From Kribbella solani (GTDB lineage Bacteria > Actinomycetota > Actinomycetes > Propionibacteriales > Kribbellaceae), in assembly GCF_014205295.1 (NCBI RefSeq), contig NZ_JACHNF010000001.1:2542001-2606000 (forward strand): a DNA stretch of 64,000 nt. Reading direction: 5' to 3'. A program made the translations under genes and the position numbers. Shown here piece by piece: positions 1-9,795 of this stretch (position 1 is the first letter of the stretch; each line of letters begins with the position of its first letter). The notes below the pieces were generated by a model. That model saw nothing but the letters and a program-made list of their open reading frames with translations. It ran no database searches and was not told the origin of the DNA.

Positions 1-1675
1 GAATGATCATCGGGCGGCGGCGGTGGGTGTCACTGACCCACTTCCCGACCACCCGGCGGATCACCTGCTGCAGCTGGTACATGTCGTCCACGCCGCCGCC
101 GATCGCCTTCTCGATCTCGGCCTCGATCTTCGGCTTCAGATCGTCGAACACGGTGTCGTCCTCGGCGAATCCACGCGCCTGGATCTCCGGCCCGGCGGTC
201 AGCTTGCCGGTGACCGAGTCCATCACGGCGATCACCGAGATGAACCCCTCGTCGCCGAGGATGCGCCGGTCCTTCAGCGACGTCTCGGTGATGTCACCGA
301 CGGTCGAGCCGTCGACGAACACGTACCCGCAGTCGACCTTGCCGGCCACGACCGCCTTCTTGTCGATCAGATCGACAACCACGCCGTCCTCGACGACCAC
401 CACGTTCTCCCGCGGTACGCCGGTCTGGACGGCCAGGTCCGCGTTCGCGTGCAGGTGCCGCACCTCGCCGTGTACGGGCATCACGTTCTTCGGCTTGACG
501 ATGTTGTAGCAGTAGAGCAGCTCGCCCGCGCTGGCGTGCCCGGACACGTGGACGAGCGCGTTGCCCTTGTGGATCACGTTCGCGCCGTGCCGGATCAGGC
601 CGTTGATCACCCGGTACACCGAGTTCTCGTTGCCCGGGATCAGCGACGACGCGAGGACGACGGTGTCGCCCGGCTGCAGGTGTACGACGTTGTGGTCGTT
701 CGCCGCGATCCGGGACAGCGCCGACATCGGCTCGCCCTGCGAACCGGTCGACACCAGCACCACCTGCTCCGGCGGGTAGTTGTCCAGCTCGCGCATGTCG
801 ATCAGCGTGTCGCCGGGTACGTTCAGGAAGCCGAGGTCACGGGCCACACCCATGTTGCGGACCATCGAGCGACCCACGTACGCGACCTTGCGGCGATGCT
901 TCACCGCGGCGTCCATCACCTGCTGGACCCGGTGCACGTGCGAGGCGAAGCAGGCGACGATGATGCGCTGGTTCTTCGCCTTGGTGAAGACCCGGTCCAG
1001 CACCGGCGCGATGTCGCGCTCATGGGTGGTGAACCCGGGCACCTCGGAGTTGGTGGAGTCGACCATGAACAGGTCGACGCCCTCCTCGCCGAGCCGGGCG
1101 AACGCGCGCAGGTCGGTGATCCGGTTGTCCAGCGGCAACTGGTCCATCTTGAAGTCACCGGTGTGCAGTACGACGCCGGCCGGGGTCTTGATCGCGACCG
1201 CGAGCGCGTCCGGGATCGAGTGGTTCACCGCGACGAACTCGCAGACGAACGGACCGATCTGGAGCTTCTCGCCCTCGACCACGGTCTGCTGCGGCACGTT
1301 CCGGTGCCGGTGCTCCTTCAGCTTGCCCTCGAGCAGCGCGAGCGTGAGCTGCGACCCGACCACCGGGATGTCGCCCCGCTCACGCAGCAGGTAGGGCAAC
1401 CCGCCGATGTGATCCTCGTGTCCGTGCGTCAGCACCACCGCGACGATGTCGTCGAGGCGGTCCCGGATCGGTTCGAAGTCCGGCAGGATCAGGTCCACGC
1501 CGGGCTGGTTCTCGTCCGGGAAGAGTACGCCGCAGTCCACGATCAGCAGCTTGCCGTCGTACTCGAACACCGTCATGTTCCGGCCGACCTCGCCGAGGCC
1601 GCCGAGCGGGATGACCCGCAAAGCGCCCGGAGCGAGAGGTCCGGGCGCGTCGAGATCTGGATGGGGATGGCTCAT
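1..1675 (-). CDS. rnj: Ribonuclease J, 3' end cut by window edge
   Basis: Metallo-beta-lactamase/beta-CASP ribonuclease that degrades and matures mRNA and rRNA in the cytoplasm. About 558 codons are visible. The start reads MSHPHPDLDAPG, followed by IPLGGLGEVGRNM and the metal-binding motif THGHEDHIGG near residue 82. The last visible residues read RRPMII, close to where homologues end, so probably only a few residues are missing. The ATG overlaps the dapA stop codon by four bases (ATGA), so the two are translationally coupled. dapA-rnj adjacency is a known actinobacterial arrangement. The large plus-strand ORFs opposite this gene are composition artefacts. Confidence 0.95.
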   Translation of the reverse strand, partial: MSHPHPDLDAPGPLAPGALRVIPLGGLGEVGRNMTVFEYDGKLLIVDCGVLFPDENQPGVDLILPDFEPIRDRLDDIVAVVLTHGHEDHIGGLPYLLRERGDIPVVGSQLTLALLEGKLKEHRHRNVPQQTVVEGEKLQIGPFVCEFVAVNHSIPDALAVAIKTPAGVVLHTGDFKMDQLPLDNRITDLRAFARLGEEGVDLFMVDSTNSEVPGFTTHERDIAPVLDRVFTKAKNQRIIVACFASHVHRVQQVMDAAVKHRRKVAYVGRSMVRNMGVARDLGFLNVPGDTLIDMRELDNYPPEQVVLVSTGSQGEPMSALSRIAANDHNVVHLQPGDTVVLASSLIPGNENSVYRVINGLIRHGANVIHKGNALVHVSGHASAGELLYCYNIVKPKNVMPVHGEVRHLHANADLAVQTGVPRENVVVVEDGVVVDLIDKKAVVAGKVDCGYVFVDGSTVGDITETSLKDRRILGDEGFISVIAVMDSVTGKLTAGPEIQARGFAEDDTVFDDLKPKIEAEIEKAIGGGVDDMYQLQQVIRRVVGKWVSDTHRRRPMII

Positions 1676-2583
1676 GCAATCAGTCCTGCCTGTTTCAAGT
1701 CGGTGGTGAGCCGGTCCACTTGCTCGGCCGTCGCCTCGACCAGCGGCAACCGGAGGGTCGCGTGCTCGATGACGCCGGCCAGCTTGAGCGCGGCCTTCAC
1801 CATGATGGCGCCCTGGGTCCTGGTCATGATCGTCTCGACGGCGGGCACCAGCCGTCGATCAATATCCTGTGCGGTGGCGAGGTCGCCGGCCACCACGGCG
1901 TCGATCAGCTGCCGGTACTCCGGGCTCGCGACATGCGCGACGACACTGGCGATGCCGACGGCACCGATCGCGAGCGAGGCGAGGTTCAGCTCGTCGGCAC
2001 CGCAGTAGTAGAACAGATCGGTGTTCGCCAGCACCTTGGTGGTCCCGGCGAGGTCGCCCTTGGCGTCCTTCACCGCGACGATCCGCGGGTGCGCGGCGAG
2101 CGTGATCAGCGTGTCGGTCCTGATCTCGACCCCGGCGCGGGCCGGGATGTCGTACAGCATGTTCGGCAGGCCGGTGGCGTCCGCGACGGCGGTGAAGTGC
2201 GCCAGCAGACCCTCCTGCGGCGGCTTGTTGTAGTACGGGGTGACGACCAGCAGGCCGTCGGCGCCGGCCGCCTCGGCCTGCTTGGCGCACTCGACGGTGT
2301 GCGCGGTGTCGTTCGTGCCGACCCCGGCGACCAGCTTGGCGCGGTCGCCGACCGCGTCCCGGACCGCCTCGATGATCCGGACCTTCTCCTGGTCCGACGT
2401 GGTCGGCGACTCGCCGGTGGTCCCGTTCAGCACCAGGGCGTCGTTGCCGTGATCGACGAGGTAGCCGGCCACCTTCTGCGCGGCATCCAGGTCGAGGGAG
2501 CCGTCGGGCCGGAACGGAGTGACCATCGCGGTCGTCAGCCGGCCGAACGGCGGCGACGAGGGCGTGGATTCTGGCGAGGACAT
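1672..2583 (-). CDS. dapA: 4-hydroxy-tetrahydrodipicolinate synthase
   Basis: Condenses pyruvate with aspartate semialdehyde, the first committed step of diaminopimelate/lysine synthesis. The 303-residue protein has the usual family length and TIM-barrel motifs: NGTTGE at residues 53-58, YYNK at 117-120, catalytic Tyr144 in YDIPARAG and the Schiff-base Lys172 in VKDAKGD. The ATG is preceded at 7 nt by a TAATCT -10 box and no Shine-Dalgarno sequence, so a leaderless mRNA is likely. It overlaps rnj by 4 nt. dapB lies about 14 kb away on the same strand, although the two are normally close. Confidence 0.97.
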   Translation of the reverse strand: MSSPESTPSSPPFGRLTTAMVTPFRPDGSLDLDAAQKVAGYLVDHGNDALVLNGTTGESPTTSDQEKVRIIEAVRDAVGDRAKLVAGVGTNDTAHTVECAKQAEAAGADGLLVVTPYYNKPPQEGLLAHFTAVADATGLPNMLYDIPARAGVEIRTDTLITLAAHPRIVAVKDAKGDLAGTTKVLANTDLFYYCGADELNLASLAIGAVGIASVVAHVASPEYRQLIDAVVAGDLATAQDIDRRLVPAVETIMTRTQGAIMVKAALKLAGVIEHATLRLPLVEATAEQVDRLTTDLKQAGLIA

Positions 2584-2590
2584 GAGCCTC

Positions 2591-2596
2591 AGATTA
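2591..2596 (-). promoter_or_regulatory. Putative -10 box of dapA-rnj (leaderless)
   Basis: TAATCT on the minus strand ends 7 nt before the dapA ATG, fitting the TANNNT-N6/7-start pattern of leaderless actinobacterial genes. No convincing -35 box was seen. Confidence 0.45.
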
Positions 2597-2625
2597 CCGC
2601 TCCTGGACCCTGAAGAAATGGGTAG

Positions 2626-2667
2626 GCCTGGTGGCTGTCCGCTCGGGGGTCCGGGCAGCCACCAGGC
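2626..2667. repeat. Inverted repeat between divergent genes
   Basis: GCCTGGTGGCTG (2626-2637) and its exact complement (2656-2667) form a 12-bp stem, extendable to about 15 bp with one G-T pair. It lies between divergent dapA and the membrane-protein gene, so it does not terminate either. A leader structure or a terminator left from a lost gene are possibilities. Confidence 0.5.
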
Positions 2668-2812
2668 TCACTCGTCCTATCGGGGGTGGCCCGGTAGGCG
2701 TTACAGCTTCCCCGAAGAAATTCCGAAAAAACTTCTGTGAATACTCTGCGTGTTCGAATGGCTGCGGTTTGTCGATATACCGATGACTTTCCGAACCGAT
2801 ACGCTCGTCGGC

Positions 2813-3319
2813 GTGTCGACACCTGCCGCCGTCCCCGCCCCTCGGCAAAGCCTGACGATCGTCTGCGCGGCGCTGGCCGGCGCGATCCCGATGATCACCC
2901 TCGTGCTGTGGTTCGTGCTCGGCGCCGACGGCATCGGCCCGTTCCCCGCGTCGTGGGCGCCGATCGCCGTGATCGCGGTCGCCGGCGGGGCGTACGCGTG
3001 TTGTGAGCTGGCCGGGTTCCGTACGCCGCCACTCGAGTACGCCAACCGGTCGGCGGCGGAGATCGAGGCGGATTCGTGGCGACGGTTCACCGCGTCCACG
3101 TTCACCCGGTTCGCGTTGTGCGAGGCAGTGTTCCTGGTGTCGGTGGCGCTGGCGTTCTCGGTGCACAGCTTCTGGGTCGTACTGATCGGTGCCGTGATCG
3201 CGCTGCCACTGTTCTTCTTGGAGGCCTGGCCCGGTGAGCGCAATCAGCGTCGCTTCGCCGCGGCACTCGAATCGCGGGGCATCCCCTCGTACCTGACCGG
3301 TGGCCGGCTTCAGGACTGA
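2813..3319 (+). CDS. Small four-TM membrane protein of unknown function
   Basis: From the GTG at 2813 it encodes 168 residues with about four hydrophobic segments (roughly residues 17-39, 48-66, 100-120 and 123-143) and a charged, probably cytoplasmic, loop around residues 70-95. In-frame ATGs at 2750 and 2783 are alternatives. I prefer the GTG because TACGCT ends 7 nt upstream, as for leaderless genes, and the residues before it look non-protein-like. I recognise no family. Its 3' end overlaps the convergent next gene by 10 bp. Confidence 0.6.
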   Translation: MSTPAAVPAPRQSLTIVCAALAGAIPMITLVLWFVLGADGIGPFPASWAPIAVIAVAGGAYACCELAGFRTPPLEYANRSAAEIEADSWRRFTASTFTRFALCEAVFLVSVALAFSVHSFWVVLIGAVIALPLFFLEAWPGERNQRRFAAALESRGIPSYLTGGRLQD

Positions 3320-4107
3320 CCGGCCAGCCAAATGCTGGTGGCGTCGAAGAGACGTTGCACTGCTTGAAGCGCGCCGGGCAGGAGCAGTACGCCGCCGAGG
3401 GTCAGCAGCGGGACGATCACCATCCGCTCGCACCAATGACCAGTACTGAAGCGGAGCGGCTTCGGGAGGCGGAGCTCGTACCAGGTCTCGCCGCGGATGG
3501 GGAGCGGCCAGAGCCAAGGGCAGCCGGAGCGGGTCAGACTGTCACCCAGACAGTGCACGAACATGCCGAGCGCGACAGCCACCCCGATCCAGCCGCCGAT
3601 CTGGGTCAGTCCGGCTTGTACGGAGTCGGCGGCGCCCGTACCGGGTAAGGCTGCACCGAACACGGACCATCCGGCCGCGGCTAGTACGACCAGGACGATC
3701 CAGTCGCCCAGCGCGTCGGCGGCCAGTACCAGACCCGCGACAGCGATCGCCAGGACCGCCCATTTGCCGCGGTCGCCGAGGCTCGCGGTCAGCATACCGA
3801 GGAGGACGGCGGCGACCAGGGTGTGCGTGGCGTGGCGGTGCTTGCCGGTGCTGTCCTCGTCGCGGGGGCCCTTGGTCAGCTTGTAGAGCACGCTCGAGAA
3901 GGCGCGGATCGCGGCCGAGATCAGGCCGGTCACCGGACCGAGCAGGCGTGAGGCGCTGGCTCCCGGATGATCCAGATCCGGCAACAGGGCGTACCCGGCG
4001 GTGGCGGCCGCGAACGGCACCACCTCCGCGACCGACGTCAGCCCGACCAGCGGCGCCACCGCCAGCCCGGCGCACCACCCCGACAACGCATGCGACCGCC
4101 CCATCAT
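3310..4107 (-). CDS. YdjM/DUF457-type membrane-bound metal-dependent hydrolase
   Basis: 265-residue polytopic membrane protein. It starts MMGRSHALSGW and carries the family's histidine and acid motifs: the N-terminal His, LLPDLDHPGA near residue 45 and HRHATHTLVAA near residue 90. Further hydrophobic segments follow. The ATG at 4107 is chosen because a GAGG-containing purine tract lies 6 nt upstream; an in-frame ATG at 4134 is less likely. The family is often annotated as a metal-dependent hydrolase or LexA-regulated YdjM-like protein, but the substrate is unknown. It diverges from argG. Confidence 0.75.
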   Translation of the reverse strand: MMGRSHALSGWCAGLAVAPLVGLTSVAEVVPFAAATAGYALLPDLDHPGASASRLLGPVTGLISAAIRAFSSVLYKLTKGPRDEDSTGKHRHATHTLVAAVLLGMLTASLGDRGKWAVLAIAVAGLVLAADALGDWIVLVVLAAAGWSVFGAALPGTGAADSVQAGLTQIGGWIGVAVALGMFVHCLGDSLTRSGCPWLWPLPIRGETWYELRLPKPLRFSTGHWCERMVIVPLLTLGGVLLLPGALQAVQRLFDATSIWLAGQS

Positions 4108-4266
4108 CCCGAGCCTCACTCCCTTCGGGTACATCCAACCCCACCAACCCCACCAGCCCCAACCGCCTCGGCGCTTGCCCCCTCAGGTGGCGGGTTGCCC
4201 CCTCGAATTTCCAGGGGGCAACCCTGCGCCTCCGGGGTCATCCCCTGAAGTGCAGGGTTCGGCGGC

Positions 4267-5736
<1,470 letters not shown>

Positions 5737-5759
5737 CAGCAGAACACACCATTCACTCC

Positions 5760-5792
5760 CCTGGCCGGCCCGCTCCCCTGCGGCCGGCCAGG
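5760..5792 (+). terminator. argG terminator hairpin
   Basis: CCTGGCCGGCC (5760-5770) pairs perfectly with 5782-5792 around an 11-nt loop, 24 nt after the argG stop. The downstream strand is only weakly T-rich (CTCATTCATC). Confidence 0.75.
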
Positions 5793-5863
5793 CTCATTCA
5801 TCACCCCGCCGCTGCGGCCGAAGTTGGTTGAAAACCCAGCCCGACACACCTACCTCCGCCGCC

Positions 5864-6143
5864 GAACCTCCGGCGGCACCTGCATCTCCCCTGGCGAACC
5901 TCCATCGGCACATGCATCCGCCCGAGTGAACCTCCGCCGAACCTCCATCGGCACATGCATCCGCCCGAGTGAACCTCCGCCGAACCTCCATCGGCACATG
6001 CATCCGCCCGAGTGAACCTCCGCCGAACCTCCGGCGGCAGATGCACCCGCCCGACTGAACCTCCACCAGCAGCCCCCGCCGGTACGTGCACCCGCCCGAG
6101 TGAACCTCCACCGGCAGCCCCCGCCGGTACGTGCACCTGCTGC
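5864..6143. repeat. 43-bp tandem repeat array (about 6-7 units)
   Basis: Units begin GAACCTCC and end GCCCGAGT. Boundaries are 5864-5895 and 5896-5927 (32-bp short forms), 5928-5970 and 5971-6013 (identical 43-bp units), 6014-6056 (43 bp, diverged), 6057-6101 (45 bp) and a decaying copy to about 6143. Unit cores contain the palindrome ATGCAT. The array fills the convergent gap between argG and paaE. It gives open frames on both strands, but these are repetitive and not convincing genes. There are no spacers, so this is not CRISPR. Apart from the argG terminator I see nothing else in 5737-6196. Confidence 0.9.
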
Positions 6144-6196
6144 TGCTCAACCGCGCCCGCGAGTCCAGGGCTCGGTGTTTGGTGGGTGGGGTGGGG

Positions 6197-7282
6197 TCAG
6201 GCGTCGTAGTCGAGGGTGAGGGTGGGGGTGGTGGGGTGGGACTGGCAGGTGAGGACGTAGCCGGAGTGGAGTTCGTCGGGTTCCAGGGCCCAGTTGGTGT
6301 CCATCTGGACGTTGCCTTCGAGAACCTTGGCTCGGCAGGTGCCGCAGACGCCGCCTTTGCAGGCGAAGGGGGCGTCGGAGCGGACGGTCAGCATCGCGTC
6401 GAGCACCGGTTGGGCGTGCTGGGACAGGCGGAAGGTTGAACGGCGACCGTCTAGGATGACGGTGACCTCGGCGGCGTCCGCGTCGTCGGCGGGGGTTTCG
6501 ACCGGCGCCTTGGGTGCCTCGTCGCCTAGGTGGAAGAGCTCGGCGTGTACGTGTTCCCGCGCGACGCCTTCGCCGAGGAGCAGGTTCTGCGTGCCGACGA
6601 CCATCGTGTACGGACCGCAGAGGAACCACTCGTCGACCGAATCCAGCGGAAGGATCGTCGCGAACATCCGCTCCAACCGGTCGGTGTCGATGCGCCCGCT
6701 GAAGAGCTCGACCTCGGTGCTCTCGCGGGACAGCACATGGACGAGGTGGAAGCGTTCGGCGTACCGGTCCTTCAGGTCCGCGAGCTCGTCCGCGAACATC
6801 ACCGAGCCCGCCGTGCGGTTTCCGTACAGGAGGGTGACGCGGCTACCAGGTTCGACCGCGAGGACCGTGGCGACGAGGGACAGTACGGGCGTGATGCCGC
6901 TGCCCGCCGCGACGAACGCGTAATGTTTCGCGTTCGCCGGGTCGAGGGTGGTGCCGAAGCGGCCAAGTGGCGTCATCACCTCGAGTTCATCGCCGACTTT
7001 CAGTTCGTGCGCGGCGTACGCGGAGAATTCCCCGCCGGGGATGCGTTTCACGCCGATCCGGAGGACGCCGGAGCCGGCCGGTGAACAGATCGAATAGCTG
7101 CGGCGTACGTCGTCGCCGGCGCGCCGTATCGTCAGGTGCTGACCGGCCGTGAAGTCGTATTCCGCCGAGAGTTCGGACGGTACGGCGAAGGTGATCGCGA
7201 CCGAGTCGTCGGTGATTTCGTCGATCGCGGCGACTTTCAGCGGATGAAAGGTCGCCCGGCGGCGCGGGACCGTGGTCGTCAT
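6197..7282 (-). CDS. paaE: Phenylacetyl-CoA epoxidase reductase subunit
   Basis: Passes electrons from NAD(P)H to the di-iron epoxidase that activates phenylacetyl-CoA in aerobic phenylacetate catabolism. The 361-residue protein has an N-terminal ferredoxin-reductase module (flavin motif RRSYSICS, nucleotide motif AAGSGITP) and a C-terminal plant-type [2Fe-2S] domain with Cys308, Cys313, Cys316 and Cys346 (CKGGVCGTC, then LTCQ). It is the last gene of a tightly packed paaABCDE operon; its ATG directly abuts the paaD stop (TAGATG). Confidence 0.95.
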   Translation of the reverse strand: MTTTVPRRRATFHPLKVAAIDEITDDSVAITFAVPSELSAEYDFTAGQHLTIRRAGDDVRRSYSICSPAGSGVLRIGVKRIPGGEFSAYAAHELKVGDELEVMTPLGRFGTTLDPANAKHYAFVAAGSGITPVLSLVATVLAVEPGSRVTLLYGNRTAGSVMFADELADLKDRYAERFHLVHVLSRESTEVELFSGRIDTDRLERMFATILPLDSVDEWFLCGPYTMVVGTQNLLLGEGVAREHVHAELFHLGDEAPKAPVETPADDADAAEVTVILDGRRSTFRLSQHAQPVLDAMLTVRSDAPFACKGGVCGTCRAKVLEGNVQMDTNWALEPDELHSGYVLTCQSHPTTPTLTLDYDA

Positions 7283-7747
7283 CTAGATCGCCTTGAAATG
7301 GTCGAAGGGTTCACGGCAGGAATTGCACCGCCAGAGCGCTTTACACGAGGTAGAACCGAACCGACTGAGCTCGGTCGTATCCGGCGACCCGCACAAGGGG
7401 CACCGAATACTCACCTGCAGAAAGACCTTGGAAGATCGCGGCGGCGCTATGCCGTAGTCGACGAGTTTCGCCTTGCCCGCATCGGTCATCCAGTCGGTGG
7501 TCCAAGCAGGTGACAGGGTCGTCTCGACCCGGCCGTCAACCTGCAATGAGCGCAGCGTCAGCTCGACCTCGTGCCGGATCAGGTCCATCGCCGGGCAACC
7601 CGAGTACGTCGGCGTGATCGTGACAACCACTTCGTCGCCTTCATGCCGAACGCCGCGCAGTACGCCCAGGTCCGCGATGGTCAGGACCGGGATTTCCGGA
7701 TCCGGGACCTCGCCAACGGCTTCGAGGATTGCTTCGTCGGTCACCAT
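7283..7747 (-). CDS. paaD: Phenylacetyl-CoA epoxidase subunit PaaD
   Basis: 154 residues with an N-terminal MIP18/DUF59-type domain (VPDPEIPVLTIADLGVL, TPTYSGCPAMD) that probably serves Fe-S or metallocentre assembly. The C-terminal module has four clustered cysteines (IRCPLCGS and WRCNSCRE) typical of PaaD. The start is ATG 7747 or the next codon, GTG 7744; both overlap the paaC stop, implying coupled translation. Confidence 0.93.
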   Translation of the reverse strand: MVTDEAILEAVGEVPDPEIPVLTIADLGVLRGVRHEGDEVVVTITPTYSGCPAMDLIRHEVELTLRSLQVDGRVETTLSPAWTTDWMTDAGKAKLVDYGIAPPRSSKVFLQVSIRCPLCGSPDTTELSRFGSTSCKALWRCNSCREPFDHFKAI

Positions 7748-8478
7748 GTCGCACCCGGATGTGAACGAGCGATGTGCTGGAGTTCGGCGAGGAGATAGCC
7801 CAGATGCTCCGTGTGTCTGCCCTCACGGCCGCCGGTGTGTTGATAAGAGGACGACGGCCGCTCACAAGTGGACTCGTCGACCACACCCAGCACCCGATCG
7901 GTCCAAGCATCCTGCAATCCAGCCGGATCAACAGCAACCGGCAATCGCCGCACAAGCTCGTCCGACGTGAACATTTCCGCCGTGTACGGCCACAATTCAT
8001 CCAGCCCGGCCTGCATCCGCCGATGACTTTCCTCGGTCCCGTCACCCAGCCGCAAAACCCATTGCGTCGCATGATCGACGTGGTAAGCGACTTCCTTGAC
8101 GGCTTTCCCCGCCACTCCGGCCAGCGTTTCGTCAGTACTTGACCGCAGTTCGTCGTACAACAAATGCTGGTACGTCGCGAAGTACAGCAACCGTGCCATC
8201 GCGAACCCGAAATCACCGTTCGGCAGCTCACAGATCAACAGGTTCCGGAACTCACGCTCGTCCCGGAAATACGCGAGCTCATCCTCCGTACGCCCGGCCG
8301 CCGAACCCGCGTACTGCAGCAGCGACCGCGCCTGCCCCAGCTGATCCAGCCCGATGTTGCCAAGCGCAACATCTTCTTCGAGCTGGGGCGCCGCGGCGAT
8401 CCACTCGCCGGTACGCTGCGCGGCGATCAGCGCATCGTCACCGAGCCGGAGCGTGTACTCGAACAGGTCGTGGTTCAC
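7741..8478 (-). CDS. paaC: Phenylacetyl-CoA epoxidase structural subunit PaaC
   Basis: Non-catalytic ferritin-like partner of PaaA, 245 residues from the GTG at 8478 ([21 protein letters not shown]). Family-typical sequence includes EDVALGNIGLDQLGQARSLL and KEVAYHVDHATQWVLRLGDG. The frame continues open upstream to 8763, but that part is the shadow of paaB. GTG is preferred because it gives the normal family N-terminus and a 4-nt GTGA overlap with the paaB stop. Confidence 0.94.
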   Translation of the reverse strand: MNHDLFEYTLRLGDDALIAAQRTGEWIAAAPQLEEDVALGNIGLDQLGQARSLLQYAGSAAGRTEDELAYFRDEREFRNLLICELPNGDFGFAMARLLYFATYQHLLYDELRSSTDETLAGVAGKAVKEVAYHVDHATQWVLRLGDGTEESHRRMQAGLDELWPYTAEMFTSDELVRRLPVAVDPAGLQDAWTDRVLGVVDESTCERPSSSYQHTGGREGRHTEHLGYLLAELQHIARSHPGATW

Positions 8479-8756
8479 AGGTGGTCGACACCTTCCGGGA
8501 CCTGGTAGAACGTCGGATGCCGGTACACCTTGTCGCCGGCCGGGTCGAAGAACTCGTCCTTCTCGTCCGGGCTGGACGCGGTGATGTCGGTCGCCCGGAC
8601 CACCCAGATCGACACGCCTTCCTGCCGACGGGTGTACACGTCGCGCGCGTTCCGCAACGCCATCGTCGCGTCCGGCGCGTGCAGACTGCCGACATGCGTG
8701 TGCGACAGCCCGCGCCGCGACCGGACGAAAACCTCCCACAACGGCTCGACGCTCAT
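8475..8756 (-). CDS. paaB: Phenylacetyl-CoA epoxidase subunit PaaB
   Basis: 93-residue small subunit required by the epoxidase complex, beginning [20 protein letters not shown] and including [20 protein letters not shown] and [12 protein letters not shown], all hallmarks of PaaB. The ATG at 8756 overlaps the paaA stop by 4 nt (ATGA); the longer open frame upstream is paaA shadow. It sits between paaA and paaC as in other paa operons. Confidence 0.95.
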   Translation of the reverse strand: MSVEPLWEVFVRSRRGLSHTHVGSLHAPDATMALRNARDVYTRRQEGVSIWVVRATDITASSPDEKDEFFDPAGDKVYRHPTFYQVPEGVDHL

Positions 8757-9670
8757 GCCGCACCCGCCTTCACGGATTGCTTCGCCGCGTACGCCGCGGC
8801 CGCCTCGCGAACCCACGCGCCGTCCTCGTGTGCCTTCACCCGGTGCGCCAACCGCTGCTGGTTGCACGGACCGTTACCCTTCACAACTTCGTACAGCTCG
8901 GTGTAGTCCGGCTCGGTGAAGCGATAGTGCCCCGACTCGTACACCAGCCCGTCATCGGGTACGCGCAACCCGAGCACGTCCGCCTGCGGAACCGTCATGT
9001 CGACGAAGCGCTGCCGCAGCTCGTCGTTGCTGTGCCGCTTGATCCCCCACGCCATCGACTGCTCCGAGTGCGTGGACGCGGAGTCCGGCGGACCGAACAT
9101 CATCAGCGACGGCCACCACCAGCGGTCCAGCGCGTCCTGTGCCATCGCCTTCTGCGCCTCGGTCCCGTTGCACAGCGTGTAGAGGATCTCGAACCCCTGC
9201 CGCTGATGGAACGACTCCTCCTTGCAGACCCGGACCATCGCCCGCGCGTACGGCCCGTACGAGCAGCGGCACAACGGCACCTGGTTGACGATCGCGGCAC
9301 CGTCGACGAGCCAGCCGATCGCACCGATGTCGGCCCAGGTCAGCGTCGGGTAGTTGAAGATGCTGGAGTACTTCTGCTTCCCGCCGTGCAACAGGTCGAG
9401 CAGGTCCGCCCGGTCCACGCCGAGGGTCTCCGCGGCGGCGTACAGGTACAGCCCGTGGCCGGCCTCGTCCTGCACCTTGGCCATCAGGATCGCCTTCCGG
9501 CGCAGCGACGGCGCGCGGCTGATCCAGTTCCCCTCCGGCTGCATGCCGATGATCTCGGAGTGCGCGTGCTGGGCGATCTGCCGGATCAGGGTCTTGCGGT
9601 ACCCGTCCGGCATCGCGTCCCGCGGCTCGATCCGGCCGTCCGCCGCGATGGTGGCCTGGAAGCTGTCCAT
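8753..9670 (-). CDS. paaA: Phenylacetyl-CoA epoxidase catalytic subunit
   Basis: Di-iron oxygenase subunit that forms the ring 1,2-epoxide of phenylacetyl-CoA. 305 residues from the ATG at 9670 ([16 protein letters not shown]). Iron-ligand motifs are visible in [14 protein letters not shown] and [15 protein letters not shown]. An in-frame upstream start at 9712 would put the operator inside the gene, so I reject it. A TATGCT -10 box ends 6 nt before 9670, giving a leaderless operon mRNA. It heads paaABCDE. The ring-opening and thioesterase genes (paaG/Z/I) and phenylacetate-CoA ligase are not in this window. Confidence 0.95.
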   Translation of the reverse strand: MDSFQATIAADGRIEPRDAMPDGYRKTLIRQIAQHAHSEIIGMQPEGNWISRAPSLRRKAILMAKVQDEAGHGLYLYAAAETLGVDRADLLDLLHGGKQKYSSIFNYPTLTWADIGAIGWLVDGAAIVNQVPLCRCSYGPYARAMVRVCKEESFHQRQGFEILYTLCNGTEAQKAMAQDALDRWWWPSLMMFGPPDSASTHSEQSMAWGIKRHSNDELRQRFVDMTVPQADVLGLRVPDDGLVYESGHYRFTEPDYTELYEVVKGNGPCNQQRLAHRVKAHEDGAWVREAAAAYAAKQSVKAGAA

Positions 9671-9676
9671 CTGCCC

Positions 9677-9720
9677 AGCATATGTGACACTTTTTGCCCG
9701 AATCAACAACAAGTGTCACA
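9677..9720 (-). promoter_or_regulatory. paaABCDE promoter with inverted-repeat operator
   Basis: On the minus strand TTGATT (9701-9706) and TATGCT (9677-9682) are separated by 18 bp, and the -10 ends 6 nt before the paaA ATG. A perfect 10-bp inverted repeat, TGTGACACTT (9683-9692) and AAGTGTCACA (9711-9720), flanks the -35 and fills the spacer next to the -10. Each arm is itself a near-palindrome (GTGACAC). A repressor such as a TetR-type PaaR is a plausible ligand, but no regulator gene is adjacent. Confidence 0.65.
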
Positions 9721-9795
9721 AAGATGGTGCTGGACCCACCCCGCGAGTGGGGGTGAGGCACTGGGGAGCCCGAAGCGGCGGCAGGATTGCCGTAA

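Noticed and set aside
5864..6143. CRISPR array
   Set aside because: Units are directly tandem with no unique spacers, and no cas genes are present.
5794..6150. Cys/Arg/Gly-rich 118-residue ORF on the minus strand
   Set aside because: It is just the translation of the 43-bp repeats; it has no SD or coherent domain and other frames are equally open.
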